NCBI RefSeq assembly: GCF_040954645.1
Contig: NC_092813.1
Location: 24,001,235 to 24,065,234, forward strand
Reading direction: 5' to 3'
DNA: 64,000 nucleotides
Source of the DNA: Diabrotica undecimpunctata
Taxonomy: Eukaryota > Arthropoda > Insecta > Coleoptera > Chrysomelidae
Shown here: positions 46,021 to 59,186 of the stretch, piece after piece
Layout: each line of letters starts with the position of its first letter
Numbering within the stretch: position 1 is the stretch's first letter
Notes under the pieces: model-generated
Told to the model about the DNA's origin: nothing
The model's database searches: none
What the model saw: the letters and a program-made list of their open reading frames with translations, nothing else
Program-made: the position numbers and the translations under genes

Positions 46021-47353
46021 AGTAAGCCTGAATGATATTATGTACACAGGGCCGAAATTACAACAAGATTTGACAAATATACTATTACGATGGAGATCCA
46101 ATAAGGTAGCATACTCAGCGGATCTGGAAAAAATGTTTAGACAAATCAGAATGGCAGAAGAAGACCAAAAATATCAAAAAATTTTGTGGAGAAAGGACAC
46201 AAAGGACCACATACAAGAGTATAACTTAACGACGGTGCCATACGGCACGGCCGCAGCACCCTTTTTAGCGTTAAGAACAATACAACAATTACAAGAAGAC
46301 GAAGGAGCGAGGTTCCCGTTGGCATCGAAAATTGTAAAAGAAAACATGTATGTAGACGATATACTAGGAGGAGCTGAGACAGTGCAGGAAGCAGAAACAG
46401 CCCAAAAGGAATTAATACAACTGTTCAGAAAAGGAGGTTTCATTCTTAGAAAATGGTTGAGCAACGAAGAAAAAATAATGGAGAACGTACCGGAGGATAT
46501 GAGGAACGTAGACTCCAAGGCATTCAAACAAGAAGAAGTACGGAAAACGTTAGGGATACACTGGTCACCTAAAGAGGATATAATCACATTCAAAATAGGG
46601 ATAACGACGGCAAAGAAAATAACGAAAAGACACGTACTGTCAGAAGTAGCAAAATTATACGACCCACTGGGATGGATAGCACCTGTAGTAATTCAGGCGA
46701 AAATGTTCATACAGGAATTATGGGAGCAAAAGACCAGTTGGGATAAAGATTTAACTAGCAACCAACAAAGCAGGTGGAATACATACCAGGCGCAATTAGT
46801 AAATCTGGAGAAAATAACATTGCCCAGGTGGAACAACTTAAGCAAGATAAACAGAGTAGAACTACATGGATTTGCAGATGCGTCTATGAAAGGATATGGA
46901 GCGGTAATCTACTCAAGGGTATTAGGCCCAGAAATTAAAACGAATCTAATGATAGCAAAATCGAAAGTCGCACCATTGAAAGGGAAAACGACTTTACCGA
47001 GGCTCGAGCTGTGTGCCGCGGTACTACTAGCAAATTTAATGAAGAAAACCCTACAAGCATTGAACAGGGAAAACATTGAGGTATATGCATGGTCGGACTC
47101 AACGATAACCCTGGCTTGGATAAGGGGATCATCAAAAAGGTGGAAAATGTTCGTCGCCAACAGAGTAGAGGAAATAAGACGCGTTATAGGACCGAAAAAT
47201 TGGCATAAGGTAGATACAAAGGAAAATCCAGCGGACATCCTCTCACGTGGAAGTACCGCATCAGAATTATTAGAAGCAGAGCTATGGTGAAAGGGACCAA
47301 CTTGGCTGACTAGTAACAAAACTTTAACGCAGGAATCAGAAGAAATACCAGAG
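46021..47353 (+). pseudogene. BEL/Pao pol fragment: reverse transcriptase palm to RNase H
   Basis: Open from about 46021 to the stop at 47288-47290: SLNDIMYTGPKLQQDL, VAYSADLEKMFRQIRM, LTTVPYGTAAAPFLALR, MYVDDILGGAETVQEA (catalytic YVDD), TLGIHWSPKEDIITF, VAKLYDPLGWIAPVV, then the RNase H-like part LHGFADASMKGYGAVIYSRV, LPRLELCAAVLLANL, WSDSTITLAWIRG and ENPADILSRG. The fragment begins abruptly inside the reverse transcriptase. It is cut at 47354 by the 5' LTR of gypsy C, and its downstream half does not reappear. Codon use is more A/G-rich than in neighbouring elements. Confidence 0.85.
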
Positions 47354-48164
47354 TGTAGCAGTCACAACTGCTAACATATAATTAATTAATATAATTTATT
47401 ATTAAAATCCTAAAACCCCTCAGAATCCCGTTTATGAAACGTTTATGGGCAATAGACGAAAACGATGCGCAAGTGTAACAACTACAGGTCAAGAGGCGCT
47501 CAGCTAAGGTCAGTTTTGGTCAACAACTCACACTGAGAGGTTTATTTCTCCAAGCCTTTACCGGCACTTTTCGTCTTAAAATCGGGTAGAAAATCTGGGA
47601 TTGGATTTAAGATTTTCCCCGAACATCAAGGGAGAAATTGGAACAAGTGATAAAAATCTTGATTGAAAAAAACCGGCTTCCAAATTTTCAGAAATGAGTA
47701 TTTAAAACCCGGTTTCCAAATCTACCGAAATAATTATTTAAAACCCAGATTTCACCCGATTAGGATAACGTTTAATATTAGAATTAGTTTAACCAAACAC
47801 CTAATTCAACCCATTGGTAACCAGGAACCGATTGTCTCCAGAACCACAGCGTTTATCTTCATTCGTTTTTTTCGGAGCCTCAAGGATCGTCAGGAGTCTT
47901 AAGGGGACTTATCCAGGACAGCTGTAGTGTTGTGACAGACATTAACAACTAGTTTCTCAGGGTTAAGATTTTTCTTGTAATTTACAACTTTGTATATGCA
48001 TATACCAAGGTTAGTACTTATTACAGTTTTTGTAACATCTATAAAAAGTTAGGTAAATAGTTATTAATTAATAAAATTAGATTCGTTGTTAGGGAAGGGG
48101 TTCATGATTTTTGTATAGCGGTTTTTAAAAGGGAAGGGAAGAAATTTATGTATCAGGGTTTTTA

Positions 48165-48168
<4 letters not shown>
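47354..48168 (+). repeat. 5' LTR of gypsy C, first part
   Basis: Near-identical to 61118-61932. Visible differences include GAAAACG/GAGAACG, TAAGATTTT/TAATATTTT, a one-base indel in CAGGAGTC/CAGAGTC and AACCCATT/ATCCCATT. Confidence 0.92.
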
Positions 48169-48218
<50 letters not shown>

Positions 48219-48270
48219 ATATATATGTGTATATATATGTGTATATATATGTGTATATATATATATATAT
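48169..48270. repeat. (TA)n microsatellite, left half, target of gypsy B
   Basis: TA tract with TATATATGTG interruptions. It continues at 53253-53355 on the other side of gypsy B. Confidence 0.92.
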
Positions 48271-48272
48271 AA

Positions 48273-48598
48273 GTGTAATATCATACCCTTATTCATGTGA
48301 AGAGATAGCAGTTTGAATTCGTCTAAAAAGAGTTTATTATCGTTAAAATTCTACAATATAAATTATTAACAATAATAACATAACTAAAATAACTTATCAA
48401 ATATACAAACCTAAAAAGAGAATCAAGAACAATGCTATTTCTTACGCCATTAAGTAATTTGACAATTATTGTACCATACAATTTACAATATGTCAATGTC
48501 AATAAAACTTAAACAGTCATACAACCTAAAACTTTAAATAACTAAAAATAACTAAGCCCTGCTGTTTCACTTAAAATAAACATAGGTTTACTTTTACA
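48273..48598 (-). repeat. 3' LTR of gypsy B
   Basis: Minus-strand ends TGTAAAAG...ATATTACA. Directly preceded, in element orientation, by the polypurine run at 48599-48608. Confidence 0.92.
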
Positions 48599-48628
48599 TC
48601 CCCCTACCAAAAAGGTATGATAAACCAT

Positions 48629-51600
48629 CTAAGTATATGGTTTATCACAAGGCATCAATTTTGAAATATGGAAATAATTCATATCATTCTTTTTGTATCC
48701 AATATCTACTTCATATAATGTATTTGAAATTTGTTTTTTTATTTGAAATGGACCTACTCTTACTTCGTCAAGTTTTTTTCTATTTAGTTTTGATTTATTT
48801 TCTACATATGCCCAATCTCCCTCTTTGAATTCATAGGATTTTCTATTTTTGTCATACAGTTTTTTATTATATTCATGATGTCGTACCGAATTTTTATAGG
48901 CTATTTCTTTATCTTTTGATACATTTGTTGTCTAACACAGTTCCTCGGGAACAATCGGATCTGCTTTTCCAAAAAGCAAATATTCTGGGCTATATCCGGT
49001 TACAGAATGATCTGTTTTATTGTATTCCTCTATACATTCTTCAGCTATTTTTGTCCATGCTCGAATTATAGTTTCATTTTGTTTGCATCTTATTCTGTTA
49101 ACTAATGTCTGATTAAGTCTTTCATTTAATCCATTCGAGAATGGACAGTCTACTGCTGTAAAAATTAATTGAATATTTAAATGTTTCATATGATTTCTAA
49201 ATATTTTGGAATTAATTCCTGGATACTGATCTGTTAATAATGTTTTTATGGGGTGTTTATCTTGAATTTTGGCGATTAATTTTATGAAATCATCTGTGGT
49301 CTGATTTTTAGAAGTAACTGCAAACGCATATCTGGTGAAGTGATCTACAAGTAAGTGGAGGTATTTTTTTGTCGAACGATTGCCACCAAATCCTCCTATT
49401 GTATCTAAGGACATTATCTGAAAAGGTTCTTTTGCTGGACCCAATTGTAACAGAAGACCATATTTTGGACCGATTCTTGTTTTATTTTTACAGCAGATCT
49501 CGCATTTTTGACAGATATCCTTTGCTAGTGAATCTATATTCTTAATGTAGTAAAAATTTCTAATTTTGTTTGTTACTTTACCAGCACAAATATGACCATA
49601 AAATTTGTGAACTTTTGTTATTAACTCTTTTCCAAAATCTTTGGATAAAATTATTCTTTTTTCATTCTTCCTTAATTTATAAAATATATCTTGGTTCAAA
49701 ATTGTTCCTCTCATTGTATCTATAACTTGTCGATTATTATTTTGGTCTTGTTTTATCTCAGTTAATGTGACTAGGTTTACTGTTCTTATGAATGTTTCTG
49801 CATTTTTCATATTTTCCAACACTGGGTTTCTAGAAAGGCAGTCTGCTTCTACATTTTCTTTTCCAGGTTCATATTTAATGTCGAAGTCAAATTGTGAAAG
49901 AAAATGTGTCATATCTCCTAATTCTTCATCTGGTCTTGTACGAAGTTCTCTTCCCTCAAGGGGTTTATGATCAGTAATAACGAGAAATTTTCTTCCCATT
50001 AGCCAGTATTGCCAAAATTTTATTGCTTCTTTAATTGCCAGGCATTCTAAAAAAATAGCCTTTTTATTTTTTTGATATTTGTTCAATTTTTTTGAAAAGT
50101 ATGCTACGGGTTTCATTTCTCCATCTCTTTGTTTTTGTTTCAGAACCGCACCAATTCCTAGAACACTAGCATCTGTATATATAGTTGTAGGAGCATTTGG
50201 GTTAAAAATGGCTAGTATAGGTTCAGAACAGAGGATATTCTTTGCCCTATCAAAAGCTGTTTGGCAGCTTAAAGACCAGTGGAATTTGATATCTTTTCTA
50301 AGTAAATTATGTAGTGGCTCTAATAACCTAGCTGAATCTTTTATATATTTGTGGTAAAAATTTACTTTTCCCAAAAACTGTCGTACTTTTTTTCTCGTGT
50401 CTGGTGCTGGAAAATCTCTGATCGATATTAAATTATCATGTAACGGACGAACTGAATTGTGTCCCACAATGTGTCCCAAATATTTAACCTCTTCTCTTGC
50501 AAAATTACATTTTAGAAGTTTGAGCCTAAATCCCTCTTCAATAATTGCTTTCATAAGTCTTTCTATATGGTCTAAGTGTTCTTCAAATGATAATGAGAAT
50601 ATTAAAATGTCATCTATGTAGTTTATACAAAATGAATTTAAATTATGCTTTCTGATAATATTACTTAAAATTCTTTGAAATATTGCGGGAGATGTTTTAA
50701 GCCCAAAAGGTAAGCATTTCCATTGCCAATGACCACTTTGGGTAACGAAGGCTGTCTTGTATTTATCTTTTATCCGAACTGGAATACACCAAAAAGCAGA
50801 ATTTATATCTAAAGTAGTAAAGAACCTAGCATTCCTTGTTTTGGTCAAAATCTCGTCAATTAAAGGAAAATGTTGGGGTTCAGGAATAATTAATTTGTTT
50901 AACTCACGAAAGTCAATGCACAATCTTGTTTTAGATCCTTCATCTTTTTTAAAAGCCAATGTAACAGGTGCTGCAAAAGGTGAAGATGATTCTTCTATTA
51001 AATTTGCTTTTAATAATTGTCCTATTTGAAATTCTATCTCTTTTTGGTCTTCTATCGAGCATCTATAGGGTCTTTTTGCAACAAATTTATGTTCTAAAAG
51101 TTTAATTTGAGCTTCATTATTTTGAACCTGCCCAATGTCAAATTTATGTTTTGCAAAAATATTGTCATATTTATTTAGTAATATTTCTATTTTATTTTTC
51201 TGATATGGCAATAAATGTTGTAATTTTGCTTCAAAAAGTTCTGTGGGAATTCCCTCATTAAAGTTTATGGAGTATTCTGTAATATTAATATTATAATTAA
51301 ATTTTTCGATTTTTTCTTCAATTTTTCCGTATAATCTTTGATAAATCTCTAAATCAAAATCTTGTTTCATTTGAAAATTTAAAATAGAATCTAATCCGAG
51401 TAGAATATCGTACTCAAAATATTCATCATTAATTACAAAAAGATTAATATTTTTCTCAATTTTATTAATTTTCAGTTTTGCAATTAGTTTTCCTGTAAAA
51501 TTTGTTCTGCCATTTATAGTTTTAAACATATTCCTATTTTCTTGAATATCTAATCCTAACTTTCTTGCCACCTTCGAATTCAGAAGAGTAACATTTGAGC

Positions 51601-51667
51601 CTGGGTCATAAACTCCACATAATTCTTTATTATTTAGGAATACTTTTAATTTGATCAATGGCAGCAA
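48629..51667 (-). CDS. Gypsy B pol: protease, reverse transcriptase, RNase H, integrase
   Basis: Open for 911 codons (51667-48932), then one TAG at 48932-48934, after which the same frame runs to a stop at 48629-48631 with the integrase C-terminal part (GDWAYVENKSKLNRKKL, VGPFQIKKQI). Protease: VYDPGSNVTLLNSKVA (DPG in place of DTG/DSG). Reverse transcriptase: CIDFRELNKLII, FTTLDINSAFWCIPV, LPFGLKTSPAIFQR, YIDDILIFS. RNase H: IYTDASVLGIGAVLKQ, ITDHKPLEG. Integrase: HKFYGHICAGKV, CQKCEICC, SLDTIGGFGG, LLTDQYPGI, GLNERLNQTL. It has no ATG near its start and is in the -1 frame to gag, so it is likely made as a Gag-Pol fusion. Confidence 0.9.
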
Positions 51668-51669
51668 AT

Positions 51670-51680
51670 CTAGTTTTTTT
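51670..51680 (-). promoter_or_regulatory. Programmed -1 frameshift site at the gag-pol junction of gypsy B
   Basis: On the minus strand the gag frame ends CAA AAA AAC TAG. The heptamer A AAA AAC fits the X XXY YYZ rule in the zero frame, and slipping back one base leads into the pol frame (CTA GAT TTG CTG CCA), which is open. The stop codon directly after the heptamer is a common arrangement. A downstream pseudoknot was not examined. Confidence 0.75.
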
Positions 51681-52839
51681 GTTCAGTTACTGTTTCATTT
51701 AATGTCTCCTGTATAGAAATATTATTAATATATTTAATATCATTTGATTTGTTTTCTTTTGTTACCTTTTTATCTTTTTGCTTTAAACGGCATATTGCCT
51801 CTGGATGAAACCTCCCAGGGAATCCTTTTCTATCACAATATTGACAAGTAGTTTTCTGTTCTTCTGGTATTATAGTAGATTTTTGATAAAAATTTGGTTT
51901 TGTCTCCAATTTATTCTTCTTTTTTATAACTAAACTTTCCAATTTTCGTAATTCACCTACCAATTTTTCCATTGTTGTAACGTCAGCTCTATTAATATTA
52001 TCTTGTATATAAATTGGCAAATTTGTTACAATTAAATCAATTAGTATATCAATGGGAAAATCATTCTTTATATTTAGCAATAAATTTTCTTTACGAAACG
52101 CATAATCAACAATACTACCACCTATATACCTAAAAGAATAAGCTTGCCTATGATTATGCCAACCTGTTTCACAAAAACTATCTAAAAAATTAATTTTCCA
52201 TACCTCAAAACTGTTATCTAAGCCTAATGTTATTATTTTTGATTCAAACCATTCTTTTGCTATTCCATCAAGAAACAAACGTAGAATCAAAATCTTGTCT
52301 TCATCAGCAACCACCTCACATCGCAAACATTCTGATTCGAAGGTCTTGAGCCATGAATTCATTGGAACATTATTTCCATCAAAATTTCGAAGTACAAAAT
52401 CATCTTTTATTTTTTTTAAATTTTTCTTTTCAACTTTAGGTAAATTTGTGTCATTAAATTTCTGGAGAAACTCAGCAAATGATGGAAATTGTTCAGCTGT
52501 TTCTATCTTCTCATACACTGGTAATAAGGTCTGTTGTAAGTACTCACTTTGATAAACCACATCACCATCTGAATCAAAATAAATCTCCTTCAAATTGTCT
52601 TCTAATGCTATAGTACATGTTCTAAAGGATCCTCTTGTTTTCATAGATGCTAATATATTCTTCACTTTTTTCAGATGAAATAGTTCAGAATGATCAATTT
52701 GAAGTTGTTTTTCAAAGGGGATTTCATAATAAAAACGGGACCCTGTTGGCTGCAGCCACTTAAATTTATATACATTTTTCTTACTATCACTACTGTTTGC
52801 TTCTATAGCCATGCAAATTCTCATTGATGTAAAATTCAT
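51670..52839 (-). CDS. Gypsy B gag
   Basis: The first ATG in frame is at 52839 (MNFTSMRICMAIEANSS); the frame is open upstream to 52890 without an ATG. The middle has capsid-like sequence (VPMNSWLKTFESECLRCE, LILRLFLDGIAKEWFES, SFCETGWHNHRQAYSF). One zinc-binding motif follows (CQYCDRKGFPGRFHPEAIC), with longer spacing than the usual knuckle. It ends VTEQKN stop at 51670, on a run of seven A that forms the slippery site to pol. About 390 residues, no stops. Confidence 0.87.
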   Translation of the reverse strand: MNFTSMRICMAIEANSSDSKKNVYKFKWLQPTGSRFYYEIPFEKQLQIDHSELFHLKKVKNILASMKTRGSFRTCTIALEDNLKEIYFDSDGDVVYQSEYLQQTLLPVYEKIETAEQFPSFAEFLQKFNDTNLPKVEKKNLKKIKDDFVLRNFDGNNVPMNSWLKTFESECLRCEVVADEDKILILRLFLDGIAKEWFESKIITLGLDNSFEVWKINFLDSFCETGWHNHRQAYSFRYIGGSIVDYAFRKENLLLNIKNDFPIDILIDLIVTNLPIYIQDNINRADVTTMEKLVGELRKLESLVIKKKNKLETKPNFYQKSTIIPEEQKTTCQYCDRKGFPGRFHPEAICRLKQKDKKVTKENKSNDIKYINNISIQETLNETVTEQKN

Positions 52840-52930
52840 TCTTAAATATCGTTTTATCCAAATAACGGCTTGGAAATTTATAGTTATCACTATATTTTTT
52901 TTTTATCAGCTTAAGTTCTTGATTTATAAG

Positions 52931-53954
<1,024 letters not shown>

Positions 53955-53972
53955 TGGCGCAAACGTGGGGCC
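53955..53972 (+). promoter_or_regulatory. Primer-binding-site candidate of gypsy C (lysine tRNA type)
   Basis: TGGCGCAAACGTGGGGCC resembles the tRNA-Lys primer site known from retroviruses using Lys1,2, with one base lost and one changed. A shorter TGGCGCCCA lies at about 53605 and is an alternative. The LTR end at CAAT just before fits the position. Confidence 0.55.
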
Positions 53973-54524
53973 TCTTTTTTTTTGCACGTACTTTTGGCTT
54001 TATATCTATGGGTTTTTTTTTCTCCCACTTTAATTTCTGGTTGTGTACCTTTGGTGTTATATTTTAATTTTCAGCTGTTTTCTTTAACTCTTGGTTTCTT
54101 AACTGCAACATTGGTTTTTGTATTTCAGTATTTAGTTTATCTACATTATCTATTAAATATACCCGTAGTACCCTTGTTTTTGCTATAGTGTGGGTAGACT
54201 GAATAAATTGCTTTTTTTTGATTAACTAAATATCCATATTGGATTAATAATAAATAACATAAGTATATATTAAAAAGGAAAATTATTTAAATATTTTAAA
54301 TTTAACTATCTTAACACTATAAAAGTCCGGAGTAGCACCAAAGTAATTCACCACTGTCTGGAAGTACCATTTTTTGAAATTCCTAGGTTTCTCAGGGATT
54401 GTAGCCGTACCTTGCATCTGAGTTCACGACTGGATAAACAAGCAAACATTACTGGTAAAATAATTCAATTATAATAATAACCTGGAAACATAGAGTAAGT
54501 TAGACTTTACCTATTTTATCATAG
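53973..54524 (+). other. Leader of gypsy C
   Basis: About 550 bp of AT-rich non-coding DNA between the primer site and gag. No frame or repeat recognised. A spliced upstream start for gag could lie here. Confidence 0.45.
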
Positions 54525-55859
54525 TTTCCCTCATATATTTTCTGGTATATTTCCAAGTTGTATAAACTGTCTGCTTTCAAGGTAGAGCATCTGTTAGGTC
54601 CAGAATTAGAGTACGAGTTGAGAGTCCGGCACTTAAACGATCCATCTTTGACAACAGTGGAAAGGAAAAGGGTAGTGTTGCGTGGTGCATTAAAGCAAGC
54701 TGCAGCAAATCGGAGTTATGCTGTTCTGTCTGCTTCCCATCTTAATTTTAAGGACGAGATTGCGGAACTAGAGGCTACTCTTGCAGATCTGGTGGTCAAA
54801 ATTGGTTCTTTTGTTGGTTCTCCTAGTGATACTGCCTATGCTCGCTATACTTCTCGCTTAGGTCATGTTGCAGCTAGAGTCCATCTGTTAGAAGCTACAA
54901 CAGAGGAAGAGGAGGAAGTGAAGAGGTCTCTTAATTTCAGGGTTCTGATTCTGGAAGGTAAACTTGATTGTAAAGTGATTCCACAGGCACAGTCAACTCC
55001 TCATAATGCTAGTGTTTCAGTAAATTCATTTCCCTTTGTTAAGTCTGCTCCTATTCATAAATGGAGTGTCCATTTTTCAGGTCAAGATACTGAAAATGTT
55101 GTTAGTTTCTTAGAGAAGGTAGAATGTCTGCGTATAGCGCGTGGTAACAGCGAGGAAGAGTGTTACTCTTCTGCTGCCGATTTATTTAAGGATTCAGCCT
55201 TCACTTGGTATCTCAATAACCGAGGTAGTTTTGCTTCATGGCAAGAGTTAGTTGCCAAACTTAGGTCAGATTTTCTTCCATATAACTATGAGGACAACCT
55301 TCTTGATGAAATTAAGTCTCGAAAACAAGCTCCGCAGGAGAAGGTAACTATATTTGTAAATGAGATTGTTAGTTTGTGTAAACGGTTGGAGACTCCTTTG
55401 TCTGAGTCACATATCATAAGGATCATTAGAAAAAATTTGTTGCCATCGTATCATTCTAGTCTGGTACTAATAGATATTTCTTCAATTGCTGACTTAACGG
55501 AAAAGTGTAAGAAGTTAGAGGAAGTTTTGTCATGGTCTTCTGACAACGTGTCCAGAGTCCCTATTCATCAGAATTTCAGAAATAATGACTCATCCTATTC
55601 TGGTAGGCCTAACTATTCTCGGTCTGGTAATGTCTCTTCTTTTAATTCGAAGCTTACCTGTTGGAATTGTTGTCAGTCAGGACATGGGTATTACGAATGT
55701 CCTGAGCCTAGAATTCGGTTCTGTTATGGTTGTGGACGTCAAGGTGTCCGTAAATTTGAGTGTGAATCCTGTTCGGGAAACGACAGAAGGGGTGGGTTGG
55801 CCCTGGCTCCTACTCCTCGTCAAAATACAGGGAATACAAACACTGTCCAAACTCCTTAA
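54525..55859 (+). pseudogene. Gypsy C gag
   Basis: Open from just after a stop at 54522 to TAA at 55857. There is no in-frame ATG in the N-terminal half, so the start is lost or comes from an upstream exon or frame. The N-terminal half has helical, Ala/Glu-rich sequence (EIAELEATLADLVVKIG). The middle resembles retrotransposon gag (FSGQDTENVVSFLEKVECL, KDSAFTWYLNNRGSF, EEKCKKLEEVL-like). Two zinc-binding stretches follow: CWNCCQSGHGYYEC, a normal CCHC knuckle, and CYGCGRQGVRKFEC, where the His is replaced. A plus-one frame stays open past the gag stop to 55983 and overlaps the gap to pol. Confidence 0.78.
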
Positions 55860-56030
55860 AAACCAAGGAACCGGTTTCTCGAGTCTGGATGCCCAAGCTT
55901 CCACAAGCCAAACATCTCACGCTCTACCGAAAGACAAAAAACCACAGAACGGCAAATACCAACCGAAGAGAGGACAACGTTAGTTGAGCATGAACACCGT
56001 GATTCTTCTGTAGTTTCTTCAAGTAATCTC

Positions 56031-59000
56031 TTGTCTTCATTTGTTGATTTAGATATAAACTCATTGTTATTTCGAAAAAACAAGGATAATCGTCCATATC
56101 TTAAAATATCTATCTTAGGACATTCTTGTTTAGCTTTACTGGACACAGGTTCTAATATCTCTATTTTAGGTTCTCTAGGTTTGGAATTTCTCCAGAATTC
56201 AAATGTAAATATAGGAATAGATCAAAGTTTGCAAGTGACTACAGCTGATGGTCAAATTCAACCAATTTTAGGTCAATTCACTACTGAGATTTCTGTTAGT
56301 TTTTGTAAAAGAATGATTACATTCTTTGTTATTCCTTCAGTTAAGAATTCAGTCATCCTAGGTATGGATTTTCTGAAAACTTTTAATAGTGAATTAAATT
56401 TTACTGAATTTTCCTTATCTGTGTCTTCTTTCAATATCTCTTGTGTCAATGCTGTTAAAGATATGGGTCGACTTAATGCTCAGGAATTAGAGCAGTTAAA
56501 TAGTGTCATCACATCATTCTCTTCTATCTCATCGAAAAATCAGTTAGGCCGAACTCATCTCATCGAACATCACATTGATGTTGGTTCGTCTAAGCCCTTC
56601 AGGCAATATCAATATCCCTTGCCTCAAGCCTGGCATGAAAGTTTAGTAAAGGAGGTAGATGAAATGCTTAAGTTAGGTATTATTGAGCCCAGTACTTCTT
56701 CTTTTTGTAGCCCTCTGTGGCTGACAAAAAAGAAAGATGGGACTTTTCGTGTCTGTTTTGACGGACGTAAACTTAACGGTATAACTATGAACAGAGATGC
56801 TTATCCTATACCTCGTATAGATATCATCCTAAGTAAATTACAGAATGCAAAATTTATTTCATCTATCGACTTAAAGAAGGCGTTTTTACAGATTCCTCTC
56901 AGCGAGGAGAGTAAAAAGCTTACTGCCTTTGCGGTAAATGGCAAAGGATTGTATCAGTTCACTACAATGCCTTTTGGTCTTGTGTCTGCTCCTCAGACTA
57001 TGTGTCGATTAATGGATTTGGTAATAGGTCCTGCTTTAGACCCATTTTGTCAATACTATCTTGATGACATTCTTGTCATTACTCCTGATTTCGAAACTCA
57101 TATCTCTGTATTGCAGCAGTTGTTTCAGCGTTTAAAAGACGCAAATTTGACTATTAATTTGGATAAAAGCAGCTTTTGTCGTGACTCTATTAAGTTTTTA
57201 GGATATGTTGTAGATTCTCAGGGTCTTCGTACTGATCCGGATAAGATGTCAGCGATTCGGGATTTTCCTGTGCCTAAAAATACCACTCAGGTCCGTCGAT
57301 TGTTAGGAATGGTTGGTTATTATAAGAAGTTTGTTAAGTCTTATTCGACCTTGTTGTCTCCTATCACAGATTTACTTCAAAATCGGAAAAAGGGACAAAA
57401 TATTGTGTGGACTCCTGAGGCTAATGAAGCTTTCATTAAAATCAAGGAGGCTCTCACAAATTCTCCTGTTATGGTAGCCCCAGATTTTACTAAGCCTTTT
57501 TATCTGATGACAGATTGTTCTAACACTGCATCTGGAGATGTACTCTATCAAATGGTAGATGGAGAAGAACAACCTATAGCTTATACAAGCAAGAAATTAA
57601 ATAAAGCCCAGAAAAATTATACTACAACTGAAAAAGAGTTGCTAGCTATAATTACTGGTATTGAACATTTCAGATATTTTCTTGAGGGTCGTTCTTTCAC
57701 GGTCATAACTGACCATAGTAGTTTGGTGTGGTTACAGAATATGAAGAACCCATCTCCTCGTTTGGCTAGGTGGATTTTGAAATTGGCACAATATGATTAT
57801 AAGATTGTTCATCGTAAAGCTGCAGGTGTAGTAGTCGCTGATGCACTCTCTAGAACGTTCGATATTAATTTGTTAGATTTATCTTCCTTGCAACCAGATG
57901 ACTGGTATCGAAAAATGTTGTATGATGTACAGAATGTACCAGGTAAATTTCCTGATTTTAAAGTTGAACATGGTGTTTTGTATAAACATGTCTTAAGTTC
58001 CATGGATGCCCTTACTGGAATGTCGGATTGGAAGATAGTCGTTCCAACTCCTAATAGAGCAGAGGTTTTGGCCACTTTTCATGACCATCCTACTGCAGCT
58101 CATTTTGGTTTTTACAAAACTTTCCGTCGTATATCGGAACTCTATTACTGGCCGAAGATGCGTCAAACTGTACGTAGCTATATCGCTAAATGCAAAATCT
58201 GTGCTACATGCAAACCGACAAATCTTCCCCAACCAGGTTTAATGGGTAGTTATCGACGGATTGATTTTCCATTTTAACTTATATCTTTAGATCTCATTGG
58301 TCCTTATCCTAGGTCTTATAAAGGTTCTCAGTATGCCTTGGTAGTTGTTGATTATTTTACAAAATTTCCTTTGGTTCATACTATGTCTAAGGCAACTACT
58401 TCATCCATTATCAAGTATCTTGAGAATGAGGTTTTCTTAATTTATGGTGTTCCACAGATCGTGTCTTGCGATAATGGACCACAGTTCACAGCTAAGGCTT
58501 TTCGCGACCTCATGCCTAAATATAATGTCCAAAAGATCTGGTACAATGCGAACTATCATCCACAAGTCAATCATACCGAAAGAGTTAATAAATCAATCGT
58601 GACTGCTTTAAGGTCATATTCCTTTCCTGATCAAAGAGCTTGGGATACTCATATCCACTCTATAGTACAGGCTATCAGGACTTCTTCTAACGAAATAACC
58701 AAATGTCCTCCATCTTATTTGATGTTTGGTCGTCATGTTCCTCTTTCTGGTGATTATTTTGGTACAATTTCAGAAAATGCCAATAACTTTCCCACTATAT
58801 CAGATAAATTACACCGTTTAGAAGATATTCAGCATCTTCCTGATATTTATGTGGATGTTCGCAAACGTTTGAAAGCATCTTATGCTAGAAATAAATGCCA
58901 TTATGACTTGAGAAAACGAGAATTATCCTTCAGAATTGGAGATTCTGTGTTGAAAAGAAACTTTGTCAAATCTGATAAAGTGAACTTTCAATCGGCCAAG

Positions 59001-59186
59001 TTATGTCAGAAGTACATACCTTGCACAGTTATTAAGGTCATTTCTCCTTTAATTTATGAGTTGAAGGAAACTTCCACTGGCAGGAAACTAGGAAGGTTTC
59101 ATGTCAAAGACTTACTGGAGGACAAGACAGTAGGTCCACATAACTTGTCAGATAATTTGGATTCTTCATCTTCAGATGAAGATTAA
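56031..59186 (+). pseudogene. Gypsy C pol: protease, reverse transcriptase, RNase H, integrase
   Basis: One frame with a single TAA at 58275-58277 just after MGSYRRIDFPF in the integrase; the frame then continues with LISLDLIGPYPRSYKGSQ to 59186. Protease: LALLDTGSNISILGSLG. Reverse transcriptase: VCFDGRKLNGITMN, SSIDLKKAFLQIPL, MPFGLVSAPQTMCRL, YYLDDILVIT. RNase H: YLMTDCSNTASGDVLYQ, VITDHSSLVWLQ. Integrase: HDHPTAAHFGFYKTFRR, CKICATCK, SLDLIGPY, VSCDNGPQFTAKAF, NHTERVNKSI, giving Asp-Asp-Glu. The TAA is the only defect I see. The start codon context (ATG 56031 is weak) and its position downstream of gag suggest expression as a fusion. Confidence 0.87.
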
